The notes: generated from the sequence alone by a model not told the origin. 64,000 nt of DNA from Flavobacteriaceae bacterium (GCA_013373385.1 JABXHX010000025.1:49080-113079), one strand, 5' to 3'; numbered from the stretch's first letter, positions 34,288-44,373 are shown. Translations and numbers: made by a program.

Positions 34288-37200
34288 CTAGTTATTATAT
34301 AAAACCCATTCACCCTTTTCAATTAACGGAATGGCTTGTTTATATTTAACAGTTTTTTCTTCTCCACTCATCACATTTTTGATAGTAACACGCTCATTTC
34401 TACCAATTTTAGGTTGCTCTCTAACAATAGTTTCTACGGGTTGTTGAGATTGCTGTTGGTTTCTGGCATTACTTATGGCTTGTTCTGTGCTATTTTGCAC
34501 TTCTGCTTTGCTAAGATTTAGAGCTTCTCTCTTTTGTTGACGTGCTTCAGAGATATTCCCTTGATTAGGGATTTCTCCTTTAAATAAGAACGATAATACT
34601 TCTCTGTTAACATCGTCAATCATTTGTTTAAACAACTCGAAAGCTTCAAACTTGTAGACTAGTAAAGGATCTTTTTGTTCGTAAGATGCATTTTGCACCG
34701 AGCTTTTTAGCTCGTCCATTTTACGTAAATGTGTTTTCCAGTTTTCGTCTATAATGGCAAGTGTAATATTTTTTTCAAAATCTTTTACCAATTCTTTTCC
34801 TTCTGTTTCGTAGGCCTTTTTTAAGTTGGTTACAACTTGTAAATCTTTTACACCGTCTGTAAACGGAACCACAATTCGCTCGTATCTATCGCCTTCATTC
34901 TCATACACATCTTTGATTACAGGATAAGCGACTACTGCACTTCTAGAAATTTTATCTTGATAGTGTTCGTGAATTTTTTTGTAGAGCTGATCTATCAAGG
35001 CTTGCTCATCCATTGATTCAAATTCTTCTTCTGAAAAAGGAGAGGTCATTGATGAAAAACGAATCAATTCAAATTCAAAATTCTGAAAATCTTTGGTTGG
35101 TTTATTTTGATTAACAACAGCTTGACAGGTGTCGTAAATCATATTTGCAATATCAATTTTTAAACGATCACCGTCTAACGCATGTCTTCTTCTTTTATAA
35201 ACAAACTCACGTTGCGCATTCATAATGTCGTCATATTCTAATAAACGCTTACGAATACCAAAGTTGTTTTCTTCAACTTTCTTTTGCGCTCTTTCAATAG
35301 ATTTGGTAATCATAGAATGTTGAATTACTTCGCCTTCTTTTAAGCCCATTCTATCCATCATTTTGGCAATTCTTTCAGAACCAAAAATACGCATCAGGTT
35401 GTCATCTAAAGCAACATAAAACTGAGAAGAACCAACATCTCCTTGACGCCCTGCACGACCTCTTAACTGTCTGTCTACACGTCTAGAATCGTGTCTTTCG
35501 GTACCAATAATTGCTAAACCACCTGCTTCTTTTACTTCTGGAGTTAGCTTAATATCTGTACCACGACCTGCCATATTTGTAGCAATGGTTACTTGTCCTG
35601 GTTTTCCTGCTTCAGCAACAATATCTGCTTCTTTTTTGTGAAGCTTTGCGTTTAATATATTATGAGATATTCCTCTCATTTTAAGCATTCTACCTAGTAA
35701 TTCAGAGATTTCTACAGAAGTAGTACCTACTAATACGGGTCTTCCTTGTTCTACAAGTTGTACAATATCATCAATTACTGCATTGTATTTTTCACGCGTG
35801 GTTTTGTATACTAAATCTTCTTTATCATCTCGAGTAATGGGCTTGTTTGTTGGAATTTCTACTACATCTAGCTTGTAGATTTCCCAAAACTCTCCTGCTT
35901 CTGTAATTGCTGTACCCGTCATACCTGCTAATTTACGGTACATTCTAAAGTAATTTTGTAGTGTAACGGTTGCAAAAGTTTGGGTAGCATCTTCAATTTT
36001 TACATTTTCTTTTGCTTCAATGGCTTGATGTAATCCATCAGAATAACGACGTCCGTCCATGATACGCCCTGTTTGCTCATCTACAATCATTACCTTATTG
36101 TCAATCACTACATACTCTACATCTTTTTCAAATAAAGAGTATGCTTTTAGCAATTGATTCATGGTGTGAATACGCTCGCTCTTTACACTAAAATCTCTGT
36201 ATAAATCTTCTTTATTTTTCGCTTTTTCTTCAGGAGTATCATCACTGTCTTCTATCTGTCCAATTTTCACACCGATATCTGGTAAAATAAAAAAGTTTTC
36301 ATCGCTCGTTTTACCTGATAAATGCTGAATTCCCTTATCAGTTAAATCAATAGAATTGTTTTTTTCTTCGATAGTATAGTACAGCTCAGCATCAACTTCT
36401 GGCATTAACTTGTTGTTGTCTGCCATGTAAATGTTTTCTGTTTTTTGTAGGATTTGTTTAACTCCTTCTTGCGATAAAAACTTGATTAGTGCTTTGTTTT
36501 TTGGAATTCCACGATAAACTCTGAGCAATAAGAATCCGCCCTCTTTGGTATCTCCTTCTGCAATTAATTTTTTAGCTTCTGCTAGCACACCAACTAAATA
36601 TTGCTTTTGTAAGGTAACAATATCAGCTACTAAGGGTTTTAACTCATTAAACTCATGTCTGTCTCCTTGAGGTACTGCTCCAGAAATAATTAATGGAGTA
36701 CGGGCATCGTCAATAAGTACAGAGTCAACCTCATCAATAATTGCATAGTTTGGTGCTCTTTGTACCAATTCTTCTTTGGTATGTGCCATGTTATCACGCA
36801 AGTAATCAAAACCAAACTCGTTGTTTGTTCCATAAGTTACATCTGCATTATAGGCTTTTCTACGCTCGTCTGAATTTGGTTGATGTACATCAATACAATC
36901 AATACTTAATCCGTGAAATTCTAAAATTGGCCCCATCCAAGCGGCATCACGTTTTGCTAAATAATCATTTACTGTGACTACGTGTACACCTTTACCCGTT
37001 AAAGCGTTTAAGTAAACGGGCAGTGTAGAAACTAAAGTCTTTCCTTCACCGGTCATCATCTCAGCAATTTTTCCTTGGTGTAAAACGGCTCCACCGATTA
37101 ACTGAACATCGTAATGGATCATATCCCAAGTAACTTTTTGTCCAGATGCATCCCATGTGTTAGACCAAACAGACGTATCGCCTTTTAGAGTAACATTTTC

Positions 37201-37629
37201 TCTTATGGCAGAAATTTCTCTGTCAAAAGGTGTGGCAGTAACTTCTATTTCTGTATTGTTTGTAAAACGTTTTGCGGTTTCTTTAATAACGGCAAATGCT
37301 TCTGGCATAATTTCTTGTAAGACAGCTTCAGAAGCTTCGTAAGCTTGGTCTTTAAGCTTGTCTATTTCTGAATATATTTCTTCTTGCCTATCAATATTTG
37401 CTGTAATTGCTTCTTGTTCTAAAGAGTGTATTGTATCGTCAAAACTTTTAGTAGCTTCTTTTATGTTGGCTCTAAATTCATTTGATTTTTCTCTTAATTC
37501 ATCGTTAGATAAATTTGCAATCGCATTTTCAAAAGCATGTGTTTTTTCTACAATAGGTTGTAATACTTTTAAATCTTTTTGTTGTTTGTCTCCAACAAAT
37601 ATTTTTAAGACCGAGTTTAATAAGCTCAT
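34288..37629 (-). CDS. secA: Preprotein translocase ATPase SecA
   Basis: A 1113-residue SecA, the ATP-driven motor of the SecYEG channel. Walker A MMTGEGKT is near residue 187; DEVDSVLIDDARTPLIISG, GTDIKLTPEVKEAGG and ERHDSRRVDRQLRGRAGRQGD are standard. It is about 200 residues longer than E. coli SecA (901). Much of this is a central insert (about residues 335-450), typical of Bacteroidota. The C-terminus lacks the Cys-rich SEC-C zinc motif and ends instead in a basic/aromatic tail (AIPLIEKGEWVLYNN). Monocistronic. Confidence 0.96.
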   Translation of the reverse strand: MSLLNSVLKIFVGDKQQKDLKVLQPIVEKTHAFENAIANLSNDELREKSNEFRANIKEATKSFDDTIHSLEQEAITANIDRQEEIYSEIDKLKDQAYEASEAVLQEIMPEAFAVIKETAKRFTNNTEIEVTATPFDREISAIRENVTLKGDTSVWSNTWDASGQKVTWDMIHYDVQLIGGAVLHQGKIAEMMTGEGKTLVSTLPVYLNALTGKGVHVVTVNDYLAKRDAAWMGPILEFHGLSIDCIDVHQPNSDERRKAYNADVTYGTNNEFGFDYLRDNMAHTKEELVQRAPNYAIIDEVDSVLIDDARTPLIISGAVPQGDRHEFNELKPLVADIVTLQKQYLVGVLAEAKKLIAEGDTKEGGFLLLRVYRGIPKNKALIKFLSQEGVKQILQKTENIYMADNNKLMPEVDAELYYTIEEKNNSIDLTDKGIQHLSGKTSDENFFILPDIGVKIGQIEDSDDTPEEKAKNKEDLYRDFSVKSERIHTMNQLLKAYSLFEKDVEYVVIDNKVMIVDEQTGRIMDGRRYSDGLHQAIEAKENVKIEDATQTFATVTLQNYFRMYRKLAGMTGTAITEAGEFWEIYKLDVVEIPTNKPITRDDKEDLVYKTTREKYNAVIDDIVQLVEQGRPVLVGTTSVEISELLGRMLKMRGISHNILNAKLHKKEADIVAEAGKPGQVTIATNMAGRGTDIKLTPEVKEAGGLAIIGTERHDSRRVDRQLRGRAGRQGDVGSSQFYVALDDNLMRIFGSERIAKMMDRMGLKEGEVIQHSMITKSIERAQKKVEENNFGIRKRLLEYDDIMNAQREFVYKRRRHALDGDRLKIDIANMIYDTCQAVVNQNKPTKDFQNFEFELIRFSSMTSPFSEEEFESMDEQALIDQLYKKIHEHYQDKISRSAVVAYPVIKDVYENEGDRYERIVVPFTDGVKDLQVVTNLKKAYETEGKELVKDFEKNITLAIIDENWKTHLRKMDELKSSVQNASYEQKDPLLVYKFEAFELFKQMIDDVNREVLSFLFKGEIPNQGNISEARQQKREALNLSKAEVQNSTEQAISNARNQQQSQQPVETIVREQPKIGRNERVTIKNVMSGEEKTVKYKQAIPLIEKGEWVLYNN

Positions 37630-37746
37630 TGTTTAATGTTGTTTTTATGTATCAACTTTTAGGTTGTATATTGTTTGTAATTACTTGACAATAAATAAGT
37701 TGTATGTTTGTTGACAGTAATTACAATATTAGGTTAAATGTAAACA

Positions 37747-37776
37747 AAAAAAAAGCCTCAATTGAGACTTTTTTGA
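37747..37776 (-). terminator. Intrinsic terminator after the DUF2795 gene
   Basis: AAAAGTCTCAATTGAGGCTTTT-type hairpin with flanking T run on the minus strand, in the 159-base gap to secA. Confidence 0.7.
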
Positions 37777-37788
37777 TGTAATTTTTTG

Positions 37789-38010
37789 TTAATATTCATC
37801 TTCGTTCCAAAGATAATCTTCTTCGGTCGGATAGTCTGGCCAAATTTCTATAATAGAATCATACGCGTCACCTTCATCTTCAATATCTTGCAAGTTTTCT
37901 GCAACCTCTAATGGCGCACCTGTTCTAATAGCGTAATCTATCAATTCGTCTTTAGTAGCTGGCCAAGGAGCATCTGCTAAATACGATGCTAATTCTAGTG
38001 TCCAATACAT
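37789..38010 (-). CDS. DUF2795 protein
   Basis: A 73-residue acidic protein of the DUF2795 family (MYWTLELASYLADAPWPATK, IRTGAPLEVAENLQ, DIEDEGDAYDSIIEIWPDYP). The family is short, cytoplasmic and of unknown function. Its own promoter (TATTTTTG at 38033-38040) and terminator make it a single-gene unit. Confidence 0.9.
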   Translation of the reverse strand: MYWTLELASYLADAPWPATKDELIDYAIRTGAPLEVAENLQDIEDEGDAYDSIIEIWPDYPTEEDYLWNEDEY

Positions 38011-38032
38011 TTTTTATAGGTTTAATTTTCTG

Positions 38033-38040
38033 CAAAAATA
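38033..38040 (-). promoter_or_regulatory. Putative -7 element of the DUF2795 gene
   Basis: TATTTTTG on the minus strand, 22 bases before ATG 38010. Confidence 0.55.
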
Positions 38041-38098
38041 AATTTTTTATTCAGAAAACCAAGTTTTTTTTGATAAATCTGTCAATAAATTTAAGAAC

Positions 38099-38674
38099 TT
38101 ATTTTTCTTTCTCAGGGATCCAAGGAATCTCCTTTGCTGATAAGTCTTTAGACAACTTCCGTGCCAACACAAAAAGGTAGTCAGAAAGTCGGTTTAAGTA
38201 ACGTAAAACATCAGAATTGATTGCTTCATCTTCATGTAAGGCAGTCGCTAATCTTTCTGCTCTTCTACATACACAACGAGCTATATGACAGAATGACACG
38301 GTTTGATTGCCTCCTGGTAGAATAAAGTTTGTCATAGGAGGTAAGACCTTATTCATGGTGTCAATTTCTATTTCTAATGCTTCTACCGAAGCAATATTAA
38401 TTTTAGGAATATTTAAGCGTTCCTTACCACTTTTTAACGTTTCTTTTTCTGGTGGTGTGGCTAACATTGCACCCAAGGTAAATAGTTCGTTTTGAATTTT
38501 TATGAGTACATTTATGCTATTGCTATCTATCTTTTGATCTCTTATTAGGCCAATATATGAGTTGAGTTCATCTACTGTTCCGTAAGATTCTATTCGTAAA
38601 TGATGTTTAGGAACTCTAGTGCCTCCAAATAGGGCAGTGGTTCCTTTATCTCCTGTTTTCGTATAAATTTTCAT
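38099..38674 (-). CDS. Cob(I)alamin adenosyltransferase, PduO type
   Basis: A 191-residue enzyme that transfers adenosyl from ATP to cob(I)alamin to form adenosylcobalamin. KIYTKTGDKGTTALFGG (N-terminal ATP site), RIESYGTVDELNSYIG, FILPGGNQTVS and HIARCVCRRAERL (active-site helix) are the PduO/MMAB motifs. It provides AdoCbl, the cofactor expected for the CarH-like regulator at 55137 and for mutases elsewhere. It lies 16 bases downstream of a methyltransferase gene. Confidence 0.94.
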   Translation of the reverse strand: MKIYTKTGDKGTTALFGGTRVPKHHLRIESYGTVDELNSYIGLIRDQKIDSNSINVLIKIQNELFTLGAMLATPPEKETLKSGKERLNIPKINIASVEALEIEIDTMNKVLPPMTNFILPGGNQTVSFCHIARCVCRRAERLATALHEDEAINSDVLRYLNRLSDYLFVLARKLSKDLSAKEIPWIPEKEK

Positions 38675-38690
38675 GAGTTAAAATTACAGA

Positions 38691-39467
38691 TTAAACTCTA
38701 ATAATAAAATGTTCTTTTTCTTGTTCTTTTCTAAAAAAGACAAACCCCCATTGATAAGTATCTATGGTAACGGTAACTCTTGGGTTGTTTTTAATGATTC
38801 GCCAAGCCTCTTCCATATCATTGCTCCAATGGATATCATCAAAAATAAAAACAGAATCATTATGGATGTGCTGTAAACAAAACTCAAAATAAGTAAGTGT
38901 TGCTTGCTTTTGATGATTTCCATCAAAATAAACCAAATCAAAAACGTCATTGTTCTCAATTCTTTTTAAGCTATTTGTAAACTCTCCAATAGTAACTTGA
39001 ATATTGTTTAGTTGGTAGCTTTGAAACAGTTTTTTAGCTTCATTTGCTGTGTTTGGACATCCTTCTAAGGTAATTATTTTAGACTCGGTATTTCCTAAGT
39101 GTAAGGCAGTAGTAGCTAAGCCTAATGAAGTTCCAAACTCTAAGATATTTTTTGATTGAAAATACGAAACAACACGCATCAGCAGTTTTGCTCTTTTAGT
39201 ACTAATACCAGCATATTTTGCAATTTTATGTATAGGTCTTTCATTGCTCCTGAAAATAGTAGAACCTGCTCCGAAGTCAGTAACCTTAATGGCCTTTTTA
39301 TTTTTTAAATGAAACTTTTTGTAGCATGTAAAAGCACGTACATCTTTTGCGTTGTTCTTTGCATACAAGCATTGTGTAACAAGTTTAAAGACAAAAGGCG
39401 AGTGTACTCCGTGGTGATTGGTAGATGTAAATAAAAATTTTATGTAAGAGAGGACTTTAAAAATCAT
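38691..39467 (-). CDS. Class I SAM-dependent methyltransferase
   Basis: A 258-residue methyltransferase with an N-terminal helical extension of about 110 residues (TNHHGVHSPFVFKLVTQCLY). The SAM site motif I is NILEFGTSLGLATTALHLG, then IITLEGCPNTANEAKKLF, and FDLVYFDGNHQK with the acidic loop. An O-methyltransferase-type fold is likely; the substrate is unknown. ATG 39467 is preferred to an adjacent upstream TTG. Probably cotranscribed with the adenosyltransferase gene. Confidence 0.85.
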   Translation of the reverse strand: MIFKVLSYIKFLFTSTNHHGVHSPFVFKLVTQCLYAKNNAKDVRAFTCYKKFHLKNKKAIKVTDFGAGSTIFRSNERPIHKIAKYAGISTKRAKLLMRVVSYFQSKNILEFGTSLGLATTALHLGNTESKIITLEGCPNTANEAKKLFQSYQLNNIQVTIGEFTNSLKRIENNDVFDLVYFDGNHQKQATLTYFEFCLQHIHNDSVFIFDDIHWSNDMEEAWRIIKNNPRVTVTIDTYQWGFVFFRKEQEKEHFIIRV

Positions 39468-39527
39468 CAAATTTTATATTTTAGAGCGAAAATAATAGAA
39501 AAATTATATGAATAGCATTTTTAAAAT

Positions 39528-39535
39528 TATATTTG
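39528..39535 (+). promoter_or_regulatory. Putative -7 element of the exopolysaccharide export pair
   Basis: TATATTTG, 24 bases before the ATG at 39560. No clear -33 TTG. Confidence 0.55.
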
Positions 39536-39559
39536 TGAAATATTAATGTATATTGTACT

Positions 39560-40363
39560 ATGTTTAAACAATTTCTGTTACTCATTGCTCTTGTTTTTTT
39601 AGCCTCTTGTGTTCCTAATAAAGATTTGGTGTATTTACAAGGAAAACCTCTACCTAAAAATGAGGTTTATAAGTTAAACAATCAGCCATATAGATTACAA
39701 GTTGATGATGTTATACACATAGACATTAAGGCAAAAGATACGATGACAAAAAAAGTTATAGCTCTTTTTTTGAAAGATGATTTAACTCAACTACAAACGA
39801 ATACTACAGGTGGTTTTGAAAATAATGCTAGGTATGAATATGGTTATAATGTAGATAAGCACGGAAATATTAGATTACCATACCTTGGCGAAATGAATGT
39901 GTTGGGATTTACAACAAAAGAAGTGAGAATCAAGCTAGAAAAGGCATTACTAGAATACTTGAAAAATGAAAATGATATTTTTGTTACGGTTACTCTTTCA
40001 GGTATTAAATATACCATCATGGGAGAAGTTGTAGCTCCAGGACCAAAAGTTATTTATCAAAACAAAGTAACCATTTTTGATGCGATTTCTAATGCAGGTG
40101 ATATTTTGTTAACTGGTAATAAGAAAAATGTTGAATTATGGAGAAAATCTGTTCAAGGAAGAAAAAAGTATACGATAGATTTAACAAAAGCTACAGCATT
40201 TGATTCAGATATTTTTTATATTCAGCCTAACGATATTATTAATGTTAAGGCACTTAGGCAGAAATCTTGGGGTACAGGTACAACAGGTTTACAATCTTTA
40301 ACTACTATTATTTCTGTTTTCTCGTTAGTTACATCAACTATTTTATTGATAAAAAACTTATAA
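39560..40363 (+). CDS. Polysaccharide export lipoprotein (Wza-like)
   Basis: A 267-residue outer-membrane export protein with signal peptide and lipobox FLASC (Cys17). The Poly_export domain includes YRLQVDDVIHIDIKAK and YGYNVDKHGNIRLPYLGEMNVLG. It is followed by a SLBB-type segment (YTIMGEVVAPGPKVIYQNKV, TIFDAISNAGDI) and a hydrophobic C-terminal helix (near 245-265). With the kinase gene 6 bases downstream it forms the envelope-spanning part of a Wzy-type capsule or exopolysaccharide exporter. Confidence 0.92.
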   Translation: MFKQFLLLIALVFLASCVPNKDLVYLQGKPLPKNEVYKLNNQPYRLQVDDVIHIDIKAKDTMTKKVIALFLKDDLTQLQTNTTGGFENNARYEYGYNVDKHGNIRLPYLGEMNVLGFTTKEVRIKLEKALLEYLKNENDIFVTVTLSGIKYTIMGEVVAPGPKVIYQNKVTIFDAISNAGDILLTGNKKNVELWRKSVQGRKKYTIDLTKATAFDSDIFYIQPNDIINVKALRQKSWGTGTTGLQSLTTIISVFSLVTSTILLIKNL

Positions 40364-40369
40364 CAATAT

Positions 40370-42868
40370 ATGAGTTCTAAAAATTCTTTTAACAATACAA
40401 CAAATCAAAATTCTTTAGATGTAAAATTTTACTTGTTTAAGATTTTATCGTATTGGCAATTATTTTTAGTAACCATTATTATAGGATTAATTGTAGCAAA
40501 GTTTATCAACGGATATCAGCAAAAAAAGTACAGCTTACAAACAAGTATTAGTATTAAAGAAGAAAATAACCCGCTTTTTACTACGGGTACAAATATTGCT
40601 TTTAATTGGGGAGGTGAGAGCAATTCTGTGGGTATTGTTAAGGTAACTTTACTGTCAAGAACACATAACGAAAAAGTGATTGATTCACTTCAGTTTTATG
40701 TAAATTACTTAAAAGAAGGAGATTATAGGAAAGAAGATGTCTATGGGTACACGCCTTTTAAGGTTCAGTTAGAAAAAAACAAACCTCAAATTTTAGGAAG
40801 TCTTATAAAAATTCAGCCTACTGCGAAAGATAAATTTATACTTTCGTTTGATTTTAAAGAGGAAGGTGTAAATGAGTTAATTACTTATGTTAGTGTGGAT
40901 TCTCTAAAAAATAACACTTACAATGAGTTTTCTGAATACCACACTTCAGAAAAATCATTTTCAAAAGAATATAGGATAGGAGAACAGATTCGCACTCCAT
41001 TTTTAAATTTTAAAATAGCCGCACTAAGAGATTTAGATGTTGATAAAGTTTACTATATACAGTTTGCTAGCTTTGATGATACTGTAAAAAGTTATAGAAA
41101 TGTTCGTATTTCTGATTTAACAAATGGTGCATCTATTCTTAAATTAGAATTAGAAGGTCCTAATAAAAAACGAATTGTTGATTTTTTAAATGCATCGGTA
41201 AAAATTCTTGAAAAAGAAAAGCAAAAGCACAAAGTTGCTTATGCTAAAAAAACAAGAGATTATATTGATGGCTTATTTAAAAAAGAGTCAGACAGTTTAA
41301 AGAAATTAGAAAGGGTTATTAGTAGGTTTAAACTTAAAAACAATGTTTTTAACCTATCAGATCAAGGCAATATTGTGCTGCAAGAAATTGTGAGCTTAGA
41401 CGATAAACAAAGAGAATTAAAACACAGTATAGAATCTCTAGATACAATTCAGAAATATTTTGTTACCTATAAAAAGTATAGCAATATTCCTGTTCCTGCA
41501 ATTATTAGTATTTCTGATAGCAAAATAACAGCCACTGTAAACGAGTTAATTGTAAAATCAAAAGCTAGAGAGGCTTTAAGGGAATACGTAAAAGATAAAC
41601 ATCCACAGATTAAAGAACTTGATAAAGAAATTTCGAGAATAAGTGGCATATTGCAAGAAAATATTAGAAATCTTAAAGCTGTATTGAGCAATCAATTGTC
41701 TAAGATACAGACACGGTTAGGAGAAACTGTAAGCAAACAAAACAGTCTACCAGAAAAAGAACAAAAACTGATAAATTTTCAACGAAATTATGAAATATCA
41801 GAAGCTAATTATGGTTACTTAAAGCAAAAAAGATATGAGGCAGGAACTACGATTGCTGCTACTGTTTCTGATATCAAAATTATTGACACTGCTAAAGATT
41901 TAAGAGAAGGTCCAATTTACCCAATACCAACATTTAACTATTTAATAGCAGTAATGTTGAGTATTATTTTACCTCTTTTTTACATTATTATTAAAGAACT
42001 ACTAGATAATAAAGTGCATAGTGTAGAAGAGATTGAAGGAAATTATGAAATCCCTGTTTTGGGTGTTGTTGGTAGAAACAAATGGAAAAATAACTTAGCA
42101 GTTTTTGAAATGCCTAAATCTTCTGTTGCTGAGTCTTTTAGGGCCTTGAGATCTAATATTCAATTCTTATTTAAAAGTAGAGAAACTCAACACGCCAAGT
42201 CAAAAACACTTATTTTAACATCTTCTGTGAGTGGTGAAGGAAAAACCATGATTTCTATCAATATGGCAACTGTTTTTGCTTTGAGTGGTAAAAAGACAGT
42301 GTTACTAGGAATGGACTTACGTAAGCCTAAAATATTTGATGATTTTAGCTTAGACAATGATTTGGGTATTGTTAATTACTTAATCAATCAAAAAGAGATA
42401 GAGGAAGTTATCAATGCTACTAAAATTCCGAATTTAGATTTAATTCTTTCTGGGCCTATTCCACCTAATCCATCAGAATTGTTATTGAGTGAAAGAGCAG
42501 ATAAATTGATAGCGTATGTACAAGATAACTACGATTATGTGATTATTGATACCCCACCGGTAGGTTTGGTATCTGATGCTTTAGAATTGTTTAAATATTC
42601 GGACGCCATTATTTATGTTATCAGACAAAATTATTCTGAAAAGGGTATGATGAAAATGATTGATGACAAGTATAAAAACAGAGAAGTGCAAAACATTAGT
42701 TATGTGTTGAATGACTTTACTGTTGAGAATAAATATGGCTATGGTTATGGCTATGGTTACGGTTATGGCTACGGCTATGGGTATGGTAAATATGGTGGCT
42801 ACCACGATAACGGTAAAAAAGAAAATATATTTACAAAAATAATTGACTTAATTAAACCTAAGAAATAA
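40370..42868 (+). CDS. Polysaccharide copolymerase / BY-type tyrosine autokinase (Wzc-like)
   Basis: An 832-residue inner-membrane protein. Wzz-type N-terminal domain with TM1 near residues 29-48, a long periplasmic coiled region (about 230-490), TM2 near 522-542, then a cytoplasmic BY-kinase: Walker A SSVSGEGKT (about 617-625), Walker A' GMDLRKP, Walker B VIIDTPPVGLVSDAL. The tail (789-806) is nine Tyr-Gly units, the expected autophosphorylation cluster. It controls polymer length and export. No glycosyltransferase genes adjoin. A terminator follows. Confidence 0.94.
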   Translation: MSSKNSFNNTTNQNSLDVKFYLFKILSYWQLFLVTIIIGLIVAKFINGYQQKKYSLQTSISIKEENNPLFTTGTNIAFNWGGESNSVGIVKVTLLSRTHNEKVIDSLQFYVNYLKEGDYRKEDVYGYTPFKVQLEKNKPQILGSLIKIQPTAKDKFILSFDFKEEGVNELITYVSVDSLKNNTYNEFSEYHTSEKSFSKEYRIGEQIRTPFLNFKIAALRDLDVDKVYYIQFASFDDTVKSYRNVRISDLTNGASILKLELEGPNKKRIVDFLNASVKILEKEKQKHKVAYAKKTRDYIDGLFKKESDSLKKLERVISRFKLKNNVFNLSDQGNIVLQEIVSLDDKQRELKHSIESLDTIQKYFVTYKKYSNIPVPAIISISDSKITATVNELIVKSKAREALREYVKDKHPQIKELDKEISRISGILQENIRNLKAVLSNQLSKIQTRLGETVSKQNSLPEKEQKLINFQRNYEISEANYGYLKQKRYEAGTTIAATVSDIKIIDTAKDLREGPIYPIPTFNYLIAVMLSIILPLFYIIIKELLDNKVHSVEEIEGNYEIPVLGVVGRNKWKNNLAVFEMPKSSVAESFRALRSNIQFLFKSRETQHAKSKTLILTSSVSGEGKTMISINMATVFALSGKKTVLLGMDLRKPKIFDDFSLDNDLGIVNYLINQKEIEEVINATKIPNLDLILSGPIPPNPSELLLSERADKLIAYVQDNYDYVIIDTPPVGLVSDALELFKYSDAIIYVIRQNYSEKGMMKMIDDKYKNREVQNISYVLNDFTVENKYGYGYGYGYGYGYGYGYGKYGGYHDNGKKENIFTKIIDLIKPKK
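42734..42787 (+). repeat. In-frame 6-base repeat encoding (Tyr-Gly)9
   Basis: Nine copies of TAYGGN within the Wzc-like gene. Third-position variation (ggc/ggt/ggg, tat/tac) shows the array is not perfectly homogeneous. Confidence 0.95.
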
Positions 42869-42869
42869 A

Positions 42870-42902
42870 AAAAATCTCGAGTTATAACTCGAGATTTTTT
42901 TA
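42870..42902 (+). terminator. Intrinsic terminator after the Wzc-like gene
   Basis: ATCTCGAGTTATAACTCGAGAT stem-loop core (CTCGAGTTATAACTCGAG) followed by T7. It also faces fumC on the opposite strand. Confidence 0.9.
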
Positions 42903-42940
42903 TAATGACCATCAAAATACAGTTTAAGGAGTCTATAATT

Positions 42941-44338
42941 TTATTTCAAACTTCCTGTCATGTCTTCTGGTTTTACCCATTCGTCATACTGTTCTGGAGT
43001 CACATAGCCTAAACGTACCGCTTCTTCTTTTAACGTAGTTCCGTTTGCATGAGCTGTATTTGCTATTTCTGCAGCTTTATAATACCCAATCTTCGTATTT
43101 AACGCTGTAACTAGCATTAATGAATTGTTTAGTAATTCTGTGATCCTAGTTTGGTTTGGTTCAATACCATCTGCACAGTTTACATCAAAAGACACACATG
43201 CATCTCCAATTAATTGCGCAGATTGTAAAACATTAGCAGCCATCATTGGCTTAAATACATTTAATTCGTAATGCCCTTGAGTTCCACCAACTGTTACAGC
43301 AACATCATTCCCCATTACTTGCGCACAAACCATGGTCATAGCTTCTGCTTGGGTTGGATTTACTTTTCCTGGCATAATAGAAGAGCCAGGTTCATTTGCT
43401 GGAATAATAATTTCTCCAATTCCAGATCTTGGTCCAGATGCCATTAATCTAATATCATTCGCAATTTTATTCAAAGAAACTGCTAATTGTTTTAATGCTC
43501 CGTGCGTTTCAACCAATGCGTCATGAGCAGCTAAGGCTTCAAATTTATTTTCTGCAGTTACAAATGGTAAACCTGTAAATTCAGCAATGTATTTAGCTAC
43601 TAAGACATCATAACCAGCAGGTGTGTTTAAACCTGTTCCTACGGCAGTTCCACCCAAAGCTAATTGAGATAAATGCGTTAGAGAATTTTCTAAGGCTTTT
43701 AAACCAAAATCTAATTGAGCTACATAACCAGAAAATTCTTGTCCAAGTGTAAGTGGAGTAGCATCCATTAAGTGTGTTCTACCAATTTTTACTACATCTT
43801 TAAAAGCTTCTGATTTTGCCTGTAAAGTATTTCTTAATTGTTTTACTCCAGGAATGGTAACTTCTACAATTTTTTTATACGCAGCGATATGCATTCCAGT
43901 AGGGAAGGTGTCGTTTGATGATTGTGATTTGTTTACATCATCGTTTGGCTGAATGGTTTTTTCTCCTTCGCCAATTACTTTTCCAGCAATTTCATGTGCT
44001 CTATTTGCAACCACTTCATTTACATTCATGTTAGATTGTGTACCCGAACCAGTTTGCCAAATTACTAATGGAAATTGATCATTGTGTTTCCCTTCTAATA
44101 TTTCATCACAAACTTGTGCAATTAAATCACGCTTTTCTTGAGCTAAAACTCCCAATTCACAATTGGTATAAGCAGCTGCTTTTTTTAGATAGGCAAATCC
44201 GTGTACAATTTCTAAAGGCATAGAAGCAGTTGGTCCTATTTTAAAGTTATTACGAGAACGTTCTGTTTGTGCTCCCCAATATTTATCTGCAGGAACATTT
44301 ACTTGCCCCATTGTATCTTTTTCTATTCTATATTTCAT
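42941..44338 (-). CDS. fumC: Class II fumarate hydratase
   Basis: A 465-residue fumarase that interconverts fumarate and malate in the TCA cycle. [31 protein letters not shown] and the signature [13 protein letters not shown] are complete. Iron-independent class II enzyme with normal length. Own promoter (TAATTTTG at 44366-44373). Divergent from the 57-residue membrane protein gene. Confidence 0.96.
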   Translation of the reverse strand: MKYRIEKDTMGQVNVPADKYWGAQTERSRNNFKIGPTASMPLEIVHGFAYLKKAAAYTNCELGVLAQEKRDLIAQVCDEILEGKHNDQFPLVIWQTGSGTQSNMNVNEVVANRAHEIAGKVIGEGEKTIQPNDDVNKSQSSNDTFPTGMHIAAYKKIVEVTIPGVKQLRNTLQAKSEAFKDVVKIGRTHLMDATPLTLGQEFSGYVAQLDFGLKALENSLTHLSQLALGGTAVGTGLNTPAGYDVLVAKYIAEFTGLPFVTAENKFEALAAHDALVETHGALKQLAVSLNKIANDIRLMASGPRSGIGEIIIPANEPGSSIMPGKVNPTQAEAMTMVCAQVMGNDVAVTVGGTQGHYELNVFKPMMAANVLQSAQLIGDACVSFDVNCADGIEPNQTRITELLNNSLMLVTALNTKIGYYKAAEIANTAHANGTTLKEEAVRLGYVTPEQYDEWVKPEDMTGSLK

Positions 44339-44365
44339 AAAAATGAGAGTTGTTTTTTGTTCCTA

Positions 44366-44373
44366 CAAAATTA
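44366..44373 (-). promoter_or_regulatory. Putative -7 element of fumC
   Basis: TAATTTTG on the minus strand, 27 bases before ATG 44338, with a TTG about 23 bases upstream. Confidence 0.55.

Noticed and set aside
42734..42787. CRISPR-like or noncoding tandem repeat
   Set aside because: The unit is six bases, in frame inside a kinase gene, and codes for Tyr-Gly.
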